DNA of 64,000 bases, taken from the NCBI GenBank assembly GCA_028293625.1, contig JAQGOL010000005.1:1-64000 (forward strand), given 5' to 3'. How positions within the stretch are numbered: position 1 is the stretch's first letter; each line of letters begins with the position of its first letter. The translations under genes and the position numbers were made by a program. The DNA comes from Chthoniobacteraceae bacterium (GTDB lineage Bacteria; Verrucomicrobiota; Verrucomicrobiia; Chthoniobacterales; Chthoniobacteraceae). Below, piece by piece: positions 1 to 8,035 of this stretch. Below the pieces are notes generated by a model. It did no database searches and was not told the origin of the DNA. It saw only the letters and a program-made list of their open reading frames with translations.

Positions 1-249
1 CTGCATTTTACGCCCACCAGTGCTTCATGGCTGAACATGGTTGAGCGCTTCTTCCGGGATCTTACTGTAAAGCGCCTGCGCCGTGGCGTCTTCCATAGCT
101 TGGAGGAGTTAGTAGCCGCGCTGGAGACATACCTGGCCCTTCACAATCAAGCTCTCTCACCGTTTATCTGGACTGCCAAAGCTAACGACATCCTCATGAA
201 AGTGAAACGTGCCCGCAAAAAGCTTCCGCTACGGCAAAAAGTGCATTAA
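1..249 (+). CDS. IS630-family transposase, C-terminal part (runs off left edge)
   Basis: The frame is open from base 1 and encodes the end of a DDE transposase of the IS630/Tc1-mariner group. The window opens with LHFTPTSASWLNMVERFFRD, which matches the block around the last catalytic acidic residue (the E of MVERFF) in IS630 transposases, followed by the usual basic tail. The N-terminus and the first two catalytic acidic residues lie outside the window, so it cannot be said whether the element is intact. No terminal inverted repeat was identified downstream. It marks the left side as mobile-element territory. Confidence 0.85.
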   Translation: MHFTPTSASWLNMVERFFRDLTVKRLRRGVFHSLEELVAALETYLALHNQALSPFIWTAKANDILMKVKRARKKLPLRQKVH

Positions 250-609
250 TTGCGACGGACTACACTAGCAGTAAGTTCGTTTTCATTGTCTCACGCATTC
301 CTGCGATCGAGCGATTCATCACCCCGTTTATAGTCGCCACCTCTACTCTGTCCACTCCCGAGCCGCAGCATAGCCATCACCATAAAGGACTTTTAACCGC
401 GAATGAACGAATGGGGGAGCCAGAGGTTTGGTAATGGTCCGGGTGCCTCTATTCGCGTTCATTCGCGTTTATTCGCGGTTGTTTCGGCTCTTCCATGTGT
501 CCGCGTCTATGACAATAGCGATCTCAGCATGCCGTTTCGATTGGTCAACGTATACAAAGGCGGCGTGGCCAGCAGGTGACAGCGGGAAATGTCCGTGTCG
601 ATTCTTCGG
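250..609. other. Non-coding stretch after the IS630 gene
   Basis: About 360 bases with no convincing gene. It holds the inverted repeat listed at 395-480 and then runs into the 3' end of the broken cupin gene on the minus strand. A short plus-strand ORF from 428 has no recognisable family features and crosses the repeat. Confidence 0.5.
395..480. repeat. REP-like inverted repeat (AACCGCGAAT...ATTCGCGGTT)
   Basis: AACCGCGAATGAACGAATG on the left is mirrored by CGCGTTCATTCGCG and ATTCGCGGTT on the right, with about 40 bases between. The repeated ATTCGCG words (ATTCGCGTTC, ATTCGCGTTT, ATTCGCGGTT) give it a REP/BIME-like look. Intergenic hairpins of this kind occur in many bacterial genomes; copy number elsewhere cannot be judged from this window. 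Confidence 0.55.
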
Positions 610-956
610 CTATTTTGCCGAAGGCTTGGGCTCAACGTTGACGGTTTTTTTGGGGTCATAGGGCGGCGCATCGAAGGTGAGCAGCAAGGCTTTTTCGCCC
701 GGTGCCGCGACATCGTAGCAATGGGCACGCCGCGTGGGATGATGATGAAATCGCCCACAGTGCATTTGCTTGTCGTTGCTCCGCAGGTCACGAGCAGGCT
801 GCCTTCCAGGACGTAGAGCCGATGGTCGGCATCGGGATGGATGTGCAGCGCGCCCCGGCCGGTGACCTCGAAGTAGTTCATGCGCGCCTCCGGGGTATTG
901 AGCAGGGGCCACAGATGCTTCCCGCCGCCGCGGTCTTGTGTGCGTGAAAATCGAAC
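610..956 (-). pseudogene. Cupin-domain protein, broken by two single-base losses
   Basis: Three minus-strand frames join into one small cupin. A first frame gives KFDFHAHKTAAAG, the next KHLWPLLNTPEARMNYFEV followed by the cupin core LHIHPDADHRLYVLEGSLLV and GDFIIIPRGVP, and the last HCYDVAAPGEKALLLTFDAPP to the stop at 610. The frames reconnect if one G is restored in the GGG run near 926-930 and one C in the CCC run near 724. The HxH metal-binding pair and the PxGxxH element (once the frame is repaired) are conserved. The 5' end runs into the 23-bp direct repeats at 942-1010. This is either a recent pseudogene or an intact gene with assembly indels; function and substrate are unknown. Confidence 0.7.
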
Positions 957-1010
957 TTGGAAACAATCGAGCAGGAAACTTGCAGCAAATCCGAACAGGA
1001 TAATTGCAAC
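942..1010 (-). repeat. Triple 23-bp direct repeat, copy A
   Basis: Read on the minus strand, three consecutive units of 22-24 bases follow each other: GTTGCAATTATCCTGTTCGG..., GCTGCAAGTTTCCTGCTCG..., GTTTCCAAGTTCGATTTTCA.... The same three-unit layout recurs at 11644-11710 and 21358-21423. The units are not conserved as protein in any shared frame, so they look like DNA-level sites. Confidence 0.6.
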
Positions 1011-1378
1011 ACCTCAGTAACAGCCTTTCCCAAGAAGGAAATACGTCGAGTCGCATCGACACGGCGGCTGTCGTTTTACATGGTGTCCCTCGTACGAAGA
1101 CCCCGTTTTCCGCGCGTTTTCCGCCAGGCTTCTCAAGATTTCGCCCGGGCTGCCCTTTTTTGTCCTCGGCGGCGAATGTGTCGGCAACGCCACTATTGGA
1201 CGAGTGCGGCGGGACCATGAGACGGCCTGAATGAGGACGAGTCTCTCCGTGCGGAAACGGGTTTTACTCTCAGGAGCGTCACTATGAATGAAGGCGAAAG
1301 CTCTGGTGAAAGTTTAACCCCCGGACGAAGAGGCGCTCCTGAAAGAGTTGCCCGTCCTTTCCGACATCTGGCGGACCC
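1011..1378. other. Degenerate stretch with gene debris
   Basis: No intact gene. Around 1325-1385 the plus strand reads PDEEALLKELPVLSDIWRTR in one frame, which looks like a coding remnant of an unidentified protein. It runs straight into the decayed nucleotidyltransferase copy. The overlapping ORFs on both strands have no family features. Confidence 0.4.
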
Positions 1379-1699
1379 GCTGGCAGTTCATTGGGCAGCA
1401 CCCCGCTAGTATGCGCCGTCGTCCTGCTCGCGTGCGACCAGCCGGCGGTGGACGGGAACGTCATTCGCTCGTTGGTGGAACGTTTTGATCAGACAGGGAG
1501 GGCAATTGTCGCCCCGCTTTACTCCGGCACGCTGGGCATCCTGGCTCTTTTCGCTCAATCGTACTTCGCTGAGTTACAGAGCCTTTCCAATGATCGTGGG
1601 GCAAACGCGGTCATCCGCGCCAATCCAACGCGCGTTACCTCGGTCGAATTTCCCGCCGGAGCACTTGATCTAGACTCACCAAAGAATCTGCGGGCCTGA
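1379..1699 (+). pseudogene. MobA/MocA-like nucleotidyltransferase, decayed truncated copy
   Basis: The translated remnant VVLLACDQPAVDGNVIRSLV, then DQTGRAIVAPLYSGTLGILA and FPAGALDLDSPKNLRA, closely parallels the C-terminal two thirds of the nucleotidyltransferase at 18983-19635. DNA similarity reaches back to TGGCAG at about 1379, with an internal deletion. The N-terminal nucleotide-binding signature LAAGGSTRLG is absent, so it cannot be functional. It is a paralogous leftover, presumably of a second copy of the molybdenum-hydroxylase locus or part of it. Confidence 0.75.
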
Positions 1700-1768
1700 C
1701 GAGAGCGGCTAACGCCTATTGAACTTGAACGAAGCGGCGTTCCTTCTGAAGCCGGCTCCTCTTTTTCC

Positions 1769-1808
1769 CGCAAGAACGCGTTAGCCCCAGCAGGATCGCG
1801 AGAGAAGG
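1769..1808 (+). promoter_or_regulatory. Candidate AraC-type operator, site 1
   Basis: Two direct half-sites with a 20-base period: CGCAAGAACGCGTTAGCCCC then AGCAGGATCGCGAGAGAAGG, preceded by TTCC. The arrangement and sequence match the sites at 10220-10259 and on the minus strand at 9210-9171. It lies about 150 bases upstream of the cupin-decarboxylase gene at 1961. Direct repeats with a period of about two helical turns are typical for AraC-family activators; the regulator encoded at 9228-10133 is the natural candidate. Confidence 0.55.
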
Positions 1809-1960
1809 GACAAGCCTGAGAGCCGAAGCTTCTCCCGCATCCTAACAATTAAAACTCATCCAATCGTATCGATCGTTTACAGCACAGCCGCTGGGAACAT
1901 CACAAGAGTGCTTGTCCCGCGCGTGGCGCCGATCGCAGTGAAACACTCAATCCAATCCGA

Positions 1961-3226
1961 ATGAAAACACAACTGCTTGGCCCAGCGATCGTCTCGCTTT
2001 GCCTGCTCACCTTCGCGACTTCCATCATGGCTCAATCACCAGCAATACCGGCGCAGGATTCTCCAACGATCTCGATCACGCGAAGCGGCTCGCAGGCCCC
2101 TCAGGTCGGTCCGGCCGATTACTTCACCGGCTCTGTTCACATCGATCCTCTCTTCCCAGCCAGAGACCCCTCACGAGTCTCGGGCGCTTCCGTCACGTTC
2201 CAACCCGGCGCCCGGAGCGCATGGCATACACATCCGCTGGGCCAGACCCTCATCGTCACGGCCGGCTCAGGCCTCATCCAGCGCGAGGGCGGCCCGATCG
2301 AGGAGATTCACCAAGGCGACGTGGTGTGGATTCCGCCGGGGCAGAAGCATTGGCACGGCGCGTCGCCGACAAACTCGTTGACCCATATCGCCATCCAGGA
2401 GGCGGTCGACGGCAAAGCCGTCGACTGGCTGGAGAAAGTTACGGAGGAGCAATATCACATGAAAACAAACGCAGAGCTAAAGACCGGCCCAGCCGGAACT
2501 GCCGCCATCACTCAGTCAGATGTTCAGACGAGGAGACTCTCCCCTGAGGACGTTCGGAAGGTCGCGCCAGCGCTTGAAAAGTATAAACAGGAGCGGCTTT
2601 TCGGTCAGGTCTGGAAACGGCCAGGACTAAGCCCGCGCGACCGGAGCATCGTCACCCTCTCTGCCTTGATCACACGCGGCATGGCCCCGGCTCTGAGCTA
2701 TTATGCCAACCAAGCCATCGAGAATGGCGTCAAGCCACGGGAGATCTCCGAGATTATCACGCACCTCGCGTTTTATTCGGGCTGGGCCAATGCCTTTGCC
2801 GCAGTCGGGCCGGTGAAGGATGTGTTCGCCCAGCGCGGAATTTCTTCGAACGAACTACCCTCGGAAACGGAATCGCTGCTGCCCTTGAATGAGGCCGCCG
2901 AGGCGCAGCGTGCGGCACAGGTGGGCGAGCAGTTCGGCTCGGTAGCACCAGGGGTGGTGCAGGATACGACGGACGTTCTCTTCCGCGACCTTTGGCTGCG
3001 GCCCGGCCTGGCACCGCGTGACCGGAGCCTCGTAACGGTCAGTGCGCTGATTACCTCAGGGCAGGTCGCGCAAATCCCGTATCACCTGAATCGGGCGATG
3101 GATAATGGACTGACACAGGAGGAGGCCGGAGAGGTGATCGCGCACCTGGCGTATTATGCCGGTTGGCCGAATGCGTTTTCCGCCCTGCCGGTGGCGAAGG
3201 AAGTGTTCCAGAAGCGGGCCAAATAG
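1961..3226 (+). CDS. Secreted cupin-carboxymuconolactone decarboxylase fusion protein
   Basis: 421 residues. Residues 1-25 form a signal peptide ending around IMAQ. A cupin domain follows (about 45-150) with [17 protein letters not shown] and [15 protein letters not shown], giving the His/Gln/His metal ligands. Two carboxymuconolactone-decarboxylase repeats come next (about 205-300 and 325-415), each with a RDRSxVTxSALIT start and an HLAxYxGWxNAF end. The AhpD CxxC motif is missing, so peroxidase activity is unlikely. Fusions of this kind are annotated as cupin/CMD proteins of unknown substrate in many soil bacteria. The gene heads a likely unit with the antiporter (20 bases downstream) and the lactonase, and an AraC-type operator lies upstream. 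Confidence 0.85.
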   Translation: MKTQLLGPAIVSLCLLTFATSIMAQSPAIPAQDSPTISITRSGSQAPQVGPADYFTGSVHIDPLFPARDPSRVSGASVTFQPGARSAWHTHPLGQTLIVTAGSGLIQREGGPIEEIHQGDVVWIPPGQKHWHGASPTNSLTHIAIQEAVDGKAVDWLEKVTEEQYHMKTNAELKTGPAGTAAITQSDVQTRRLSPEDVRKVAPALEKYKQERLFGQVWKRPGLSPRDRSIVTLSALITRGMAPALSYYANQAIENGVKPREISEIITHLAFYSGWANAFAAVGPVKDVFAQRGISSNELPSETESLLPLNEAAEAQRAAQVGEQFGSVAPGVVQDTTDVLFRDLWLRPGLAPRDRSLVTVSALITSGQVAQIPYHLNRAMDNGLTQEEAGEVIAHLAYYAGWPNAFSALPVAKEVFQKRAK

Positions 3227-3246
3227 ACGCTCTCGGATCGGTTCAA

Positions 3247-4791
3247 ATGAGAAATCTGGAACAACTGCTTGGCCTGTTCCTGGTTGCCGTCACCCTGGCC
3301 GCGGCGGCACGGCGCGTTGGTGCCCCTTATCCGGTTTTCCTGGCGCTCGGCGGTGCGCTGCTCGCGTTCTTTCCAGGGGCGCCATCGTTCAGCGTCTCTC
3401 CCGATTTGGCGCTGGCACTCTTCGTCGCCCCGGTGTTGCTCGATGCGGCTTACGACGCATCTCCAAGAGATCTCAGAGACAATTGGGCGCCGGTGCTCGG
3501 GTTGGTCGTTTTCGCGGTCGGACTCACCACGGCCGCAGTCGCCCTCATCGTCCACGCGTTCATCCCGACGATGCCATGGGCCGCGGCCATCACGCTTGGC
3601 GCGATCGTGGCTCCACCAGATGCGGTTGCGGCAACTGCCGTGCTCCGTCCCTTGCACCCGCCGCATCGCCTCCTGACGGTTCTCGAAGGCGAGAGCCTGC
3701 TGAATGACGCCAGTGCGCTGCTGATCTATCGCCTCTCTGTTGGCGCGGTTGCCGCCAACGAGTTTTCGATCGCTGCAATCGCGCCAACTTTCTTACTTGC
3801 GGTGGCTGGCAGCGTGGCCGCCGGCACGGCGCTCGGGTGGCTCACCTTGCAGGTGATGGAACGTGTGCAGCACGTGCCCACCGCCATCATCCTTCAGTTT
3901 CTCAGCACCTTCGCGGTCTGGATTCTCGCAGAACAAATGGGGCTCTCAGGCGTGCTGACAGTGGTCTGCTATGCCGTTGCGATGGCGCGCTCTGCCCCGG
4001 AGCGAGTTCCAGCCCAGACGCGACTCCCCACCAACGCCGTGTGGGAGACGGCGGTCTTCGGGCTGAACATCCTCGCGTTTATTTTCATCGGCCTGCAGAT
4101 ACGCCCGATTCTTGAGAGTTTGGAAGCAGCCGACCGGGGACGCTACCTCGCCGTCGCCGTCGCAGTCCTGGTGACGGTGATCGTCGTGCGTTTCGCCTGG
4201 CACATGCCCTTCAACGCAGTGGTCCGGTGGCACCACCGTCGGTTCGGCTTTCATCCGCCCCGGCCAATGCTGCGGCCCAGCACCGGAAGCGGCTTGGTGG
4301 TTTCGTGGGCCGGCATGCGCGGCATTGTCACTCTTGCCGCAGCCCTGGCCTTGCCACTGGGATTTCCGTTTCGCGACCTGATCGTGCTGACCGCGTTCGC
4401 CGTCGTGCTTGGGACGCTCGTGATCCAAGGACTGACGCTCAAACCTCTATTGCGCGCGCTTGATTTGAATGATGATGATCCTATCGGGCGCGAACTCAGG
4501 GCTGCGCGCGAAAGCGCGTTGCGTGCGGGCCTTGCGAGCTTCGCTCGCGACCGCTCACCGGCCGCGAAGGCTGTCCGGCAGGAATTCACGGCCCTTCTGG
4601 CCAGCGAACCGGTAGGCGAGAACGATCCCACACGCTCCGCCCAGACTGAAATCTATCACGGAGCGCTACAGGCGGCGCGGCAAGCCATTCTTGAGATGCG
4701 TGACGCTGACAAGATCGGCGACGATGCCTTTCACAGGATGGAAGAAGAACTAGACTGGCTCGAAATGGCCGACCGCAACCAGCACGGATGA
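3247..4791 (+). CDS. Na+/H+ antiporter, CPA1 family
   Basis: 514 residues from the ATG at 3247. An upstream ATG at 3163 would overlap the preceding gene, and the hydrophobic start MRNLEQLLGLFLVAVTLAAA favours 3247. About a dozen membrane segments are visible. The family core is present: IVAPPDAVAATAVLRPL (transport-site aspartate), then ESLLNDASALLIYRL, and later SWAGMRGIVTLAAALALP. A hydrophilic C-terminal tail of about 100 residues follows, as in NhaP/YjcE-type proteins. It would exchange protons for Na+ or K+ across the inner membrane. It starts 20 bases after the cupin gene and is probably cotranscribed. Confidence 0.9.
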   Translation: MRNLEQLLGLFLVAVTLAAAARRVGAPYPVFLALGGALLAFFPGAPSFSVSPDLALALFVAPVLLDAAYDASPRDLRDNWAPVLGLVVFAVGLTTAAVALIVHAFIPTMPWAAAITLGAIVAPPDAVAATAVLRPLHPPHRLLTVLEGESLLNDASALLIYRLSVGAVAANEFSIAAIAPTFLLAVAGSVAAGTALGWLTLQVMERVQHVPTAIILQFLSTFAVWILAEQMGLSGVLTVVCYAVAMARSAPERVPAQTRLPTNAVWETAVFGLNILAFIFIGLQIRPILESLEAADRGRYLAVAVAVLVTVIVVRFAWHMPFNAVVRWHHRRFGFHPPRPMLRPSTGSGLVVSWAGMRGIVTLAAALALPLGFPFRDLIVLTAFAVVLGTLVIQGLTLKPLLRALDLNDDDPIGRELRAARESALRAGLASFARDRSPAAKAVRQEFTALLASEPVGENDPTRSAQTEIYHGALQAARQAILEMRDADKIGDDAFHRMEEELDWLEMADRNQHG

Positions 4792-4929
4792 GCTGATAGC
4801 CCGGAGAATGGGATGGATCTTTCTTCGGATGACAGTCTGCCTGCGTCGGCGCTGAAGCACGTTGTTTTGCGAGATGAGGCGCGTCTGAAACCGCTCGCCC
4901 GATACGTCAACGAAACGGAGAAGACAGAA

Positions 4930-6072
4930 ATGAGCGATACCAACTCCGAAACAACGATCAAGCCACACGCGAAAAGGGATCGCCCACATCCACACGCCCT
5001 CGCCGGGAAAGGGGCCAGGGAGGGCCACCGAGGATTTCTCGCGTGCTGGCCTAGCCGCCCGCTCCTTATAGCAGCAGCTTTTCTTGCTTGTCTAAGGGGA
5101 AGCGTTGACGGGCAGCGCGCCGGATCGGCAGCCTCGCTCGTCTACGATGCGCAGACAAGCGGATCGGTCCCGATCCCACCCTCAGAGCGTGGCTTGCAGA
5201 CCGTGGTGGCGGAACCCTGGTTCAAGGTTTCCGAGGATGGGATCGTTCTGGAGGGCGCGGCCTTCGACCGTGACGGAAACCTCCTCTTCGCCGACGTATC
5301 GGGCAAGCGGGTCTTGCGCGTTACCCCGGAAAAGCGGCTCTCGGTTGTCACCACTCAACCAGTTGGCACCGGGGGCCTCGCCATTCATAAAGATGGTCGC
5401 GTCTTTATTGCCGCCATGGGCATTTTCAAAAACGACGGCGGCGTCCTCGCGGTGGCCCCGGATGGAACGCAGATGCAATCCATTGTCCCGCCCGAAGCCG
5501 GCTACGTCGTCAACGATCTGGTGTTTGACGCCCGCGGAGGGTTCTACTTCACCGACTCGCGTGGCACTTCCACCGATCCGACGGGCGGCGCTTACTACGT
5601 TTCGCCGGACGGCAAAACCATCACGCCTGTGCTGCCGCACCTCGCCATGGCAAATGGCATCGCGCTCAGCCCGGATGGACGCGAGCTGTGGGTCACGGAG
5701 TTCAGCCGCAATCTGCTGCACCGAGTCGAACTGGCGGACGCGGCGACCCTTGCGCCGCTCGGCACAGCCGTCGCCTACCAGTTCACCGGCCCAGCGCCGG
5801 ATTCCATGCGCGCCGACGCAGACGGCAACCTTTACGTGGCGATCTACAGTCAGGGCCGGGTGTTAGTGTTCAACAAACACGGCATCCCCATCGGCCAGGT
5901 GCTTTTGCCGGGGCGGGACGAGGGCCACCACCTGCTTTCTACGAGCTTGGCAATCCGGCCCGGCACCAACGAACTCTACATTGTGACAAGCGACGGGATG
6001 AACGGAAAAGGGGCCACGATTTTTCACGCCAGAGGATTTGCTCAAGCTTTGGTGCTCTACTCGCACCAGTGA
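4930..6072 (+). CDS. SMP-30/gluconolactonase-family protein, exported
   Basis: 380 residues from the ATG at 4930, which has GGAG about 10 bases upstream; an earlier in-frame ATG at 4813 would add 39 residues without family character. A polar N-terminal stretch is followed by a hydrophobic segment (RPLLIAAAFLACLRG, about residues 44-58), probably a late signal or anchor. The remainder is a six-bladed beta-propeller with blades recognisable as LEGAAFDRDGNLLFADVSG, VNDLVFDARGGFYFTDSRG, MANGIALSPDGRELWVTEF and SMRADADGNLYVAIYSQG. The E, N and D residues of the SMP-30 metal site are plausible within these. It probably opens a lactone or related ester outside the cytoplasm. Confidence 0.82.
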   Translation: MSDTNSETTIKPHAKRDRPHPHALAGKGAREGHRGFLACWPSRPLLIAAAFLACLRGSVDGQRAGSAASLVYDAQTSGSVPIPPSERGLQTVVAEPWFKVSEDGIVLEGAAFDRDGNLLFADVSGKRVLRVTPEKRLSVVTTQPVGTGGLAIHKDGRVFIAAMGIFKNDGGVLAVAPDGTQMQSIVPPEAGYVVNDLVFDARGGFYFTDSRGTSTDPTGGAYYVSPDGKTITPVLPHLAMANGIALSPDGRELWVTEFSRNLLHRVELADAATLAPLGTAVAYQFTGPAPDSMRADADGNLYVAIYSQGRVLVFNKHGIPIGQVLLPGRDEGHHLLSTSLAIRPGTNELYIVTSDGMNGKGATIFHARGFAQALVLYSHQ

Positions 6073-6158
6073 GCTATGAGCCATCCCATCTTGTTTGCGG
6101 GCTGCCTGAATACTGTTTTTGTCGCCTTGCTTGAACGCGCCCAAGGGATGAAGTGGCC

Positions 6159-6557
6159 TTAGACTGCGCGGCCATCAAACTTGGCTCGCAGACGCGTCAG
6201 AAATGACTCGCCTGAGCTTTGGAGCTTTTCTTCGAGTCGGCGCGTGCAATTGCACTCGGAGCAGGCCCACGGTTCCGTGCCGTTCAGATCGCGGCAGTTC
6301 CGACGTGCGTGCGCATCTTTGATGCTGATCAACTCAAAGTATTGTGCCCAATACGGTCGCTCTTCCTCAAGCGGGATAAGGCAGTAGCAAACCTCCAGCC
6401 AATAAGCGGTGCCATCGTGAGCCACGCGTGCCTGCTGCATGTCCCAGAGATATTCGTCACCCGCAACGGAGCCGCGGCCAAGCGTGCCATCTTCAATTCC
6501 ATGGAGCAGAGCCTCCTCCATTCCGGGCTTTAGGCGGGCTCTCACTAAATAGCGCAT
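6159..6557 (-). CDS. Conserved hypothetical protein, 132 aa
   Basis: Begins MRYLVRARLKPGMEEALLHG, resembling the first strand and helix of a dimeric alpha/beta-barrel fold, but with the family unrecognised. The middle has EVCYCLIPLEEERPYWAQYF and the C-terminal half a cysteine group WACSECNCTRRLEEKL (CxxCxC), which could bind a metal. It is convergent with the lactonase gene (87 bases between stops). No signal peptide or membrane segment. Function unknown. Confidence 0.6.
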   Translation of the reverse strand: MRYLVRARLKPGMEEALLHGIEDGTLGRGSVAGDEYLWDMQQARVAHDGTAYWLEVCYCLIPLEEERPYWAQYFELISIKDAHARRNCRDLNGTEPWACSECNCTRRLEEKLQSSGESFLTRLRAKFDGRAV

Positions 6558-6608
6558 CGTTCAAATGGTTTAAGGCTTATCGTTCCGCCGCCAGTGACGG
6601 CTCCGCTT

Positions 6609-7055
6609 TCATTTCAGCTCAAACTTAACCGTTACATTTCCCGCGCCGACCGCAGAAGAAAGCCCGGTCGCGTCATTAATACGACCAATCTTTGTATAGC
6701 TGTATGAGGTCGGAAAGGACTTATAGAAGAGAACCAAGCTCCGACTCCTCCAAATCATTAAGTCGCCAGCATGGATATCCCCTGGGTTGGCGTCGTTGGT
6801 GGGTAGTTTGGCGGGAAGACTGATCACTTTCTCGTTAGCATTCACGTCATCCATATTCAGCGTGAGCGGCAACATCGCTTTGAATGCAATTGCCGTCCTA
6901 CTGTCTTCCAGTTGCGCAGTGAAAGTTTTTTCTCCGATTTTGATTATCATCTGACTTTCCTTCGCGTCTCTACTCCCATTGCTTTCGGTGGCTGCGGATA
7001 CCGAGGCGGCGAACAACGAACAGAGGAGTATAATCGAGGTTATAGTGTTCTTCAT
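6609..7055 (-). CDS. Secreted cyclophilin-like-fold protein
   Basis: 148 residues. The signal peptide MKNTITSIILLCSLFAASVSA is cleaved near residue 21. The mature part begins with MIIKIGEKTFTAQLEDSRTA, then FKAMLPLTLNM, then LPAKLPTNDANPGDIHAGDLM and LVLFYKSFPTSYSYTKIGRI. This order matches the small bacterial cyclophilin-like fold family seen in oxidoreductase and lyase neighbourhoods. Catalytic prolyl-isomerase residues cannot be assigned. The gap to the SDR gene upstream (about 150 bases) suggests its own promoter. Confidence 0.75.
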   Translation of the reverse strand: MKNTITSIILLCSLFAASVSAATESNGSRDAKESQMIIKIGEKTFTAQLEDSRTAIAFKAMLPLTLNMDDVNANEKVISLPAKLPTNDANPGDIHAGDLMIWRSRSLVLFYKSFPTSYSYTKIGRINDATGLSSAVGAGNVTVKFELK

Positions 7056-7204
7056 ATTAGATGGCGTTGCGAAGCGCCCTATTTCGTCTGGGCGCCGTCA
7101 ACGACCATGATTGGACCAAGACAGCAGCAACGATTTCTTCGTGGCGGCCATTCGTCCATGCGCGATGGCTCCCTGACGCCCTTCGCAAAATGGAGAGGAG
7201 CATT

Positions 7205-7981
7205 CTATTGGATAGTCTGACCGCCGTCGACGACCATGGCGTGCCCAATCATGAAGGCGGCGCCATCCGAGCAGAGCCAGAGAACGGCCGCGGCGATCTC
7301 CTCGGGTTTGCCCATCCGCCCAACTGGCTCCTCCGCAATGACCTTCGCGCGTCCTTCAGGCGTGCCGCCGGTGAAGCGTTCCATCATCGGCGTCTCGATG
7401 TAGCCGGGGCAGACGGCATTGATGCGGATATTCTGCGCCGCGTAATCCAGGGCCGCCGCCTTGGTAAGGCCGATTACGCCGTGCTTCGCGGCGGTGTAAG
7501 CCGGGCTCCCCTTGATGCCGATCACTCCTGCGCCGGAGGACGTGTTGACAATCGCCCCGCCGCCCTGCTTGAGGATGAGCGGAATCTCGTGTTTCATGCA
7601 GACGAACACGCCGCGGAGGTTGATGTCGAAGATCCGGTCCCACTCCTCCTCGTCGTAGTCCGCAGTCGGCGCAGGCTTCTTCGGCTCGATGCCTGCGTTG
7701 TTGAAGGCGAAGTCCAACCGCCCAAAGACCTCAACAGTCTTTTCCAAAGCGACCTTGACCTCCTCGGCCCGTGTCACGTCGCACCGGACGGCGAGCGCCT
7801 GTCCGCCTTCCGCCTCGATCAGGCGCACTGTCTCGTGGTTGCCGTCTTCGAAAACATCAGCTACCACCACCCTGGCGCCCAAGCGCGCAAACGCGATTGC
7901 CGTGGCGCGACCGATGCCATTCGCCCCTCCGGTTATAAAGGCAACCTTGCCGGCATAAGCCCCATTTTTATTCGTCGTCAT
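7205..7981 (-). CDS. SDR-family NAD(P)-dependent oxidoreductase
   Basis: 258 residues, the usual length of a classical short-chain dehydrogenase. The cofactor loop is TGGANGIG (about 16-23), the structural motif is NNAG, the catalytic Ser lies in VNTSSGAG, and the catalytic Tyr/Lys pair lies in YTAAKHG. The end IGHAMVVDGGQTIQ is typical. The acidic residue in VVVADVFED favours NAD over NADP. The gene starts 54 bases after the alpha/beta hydrolase and probably shares its transcript. Confidence 0.9.
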   Translation of the reverse strand: MTTNKNGAYAGKVAFITGGANGIGRATAIAFARLGARVVVADVFEDGNHETVRLIEAEGGQALAVRCDVTRAEEVKVALEKTVEVFGRLDFAFNNAGIEPKKPAPTADYDEEEWDRIFDINLRGVFVCMKHEIPLILKQGGGAIVNTSSGAGVIGIKGSPAYTAAKHGVIGLTKAAALDYAAQNIRINAVCPGYIETPMMERFTGGTPEGRAKVIAEEPVGRMGKPEEIAAAVLWLCSDGAAFMIGHAMVVDGGQTIQ

Positions 7982-8035
7982 ATATACTCCTTGGTTTTAT
8001 TACTTGATCGATTCGCTAGACAGTTTGGGTCCCAA

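Noticed and set aside
942-1010. Integron attC sites as explanation for the 23-bp direct repeats
   Set aside because: The units lack the GTTRRRY core and the inverted-repeat structure of attC sites, and no integron integrase is present.
610-1218. 202-residue minus-strand ORF as a gene of its own
   Set aside because: Only its last 35 residues belong to the cupin; the rest is out-of-frame sequence.
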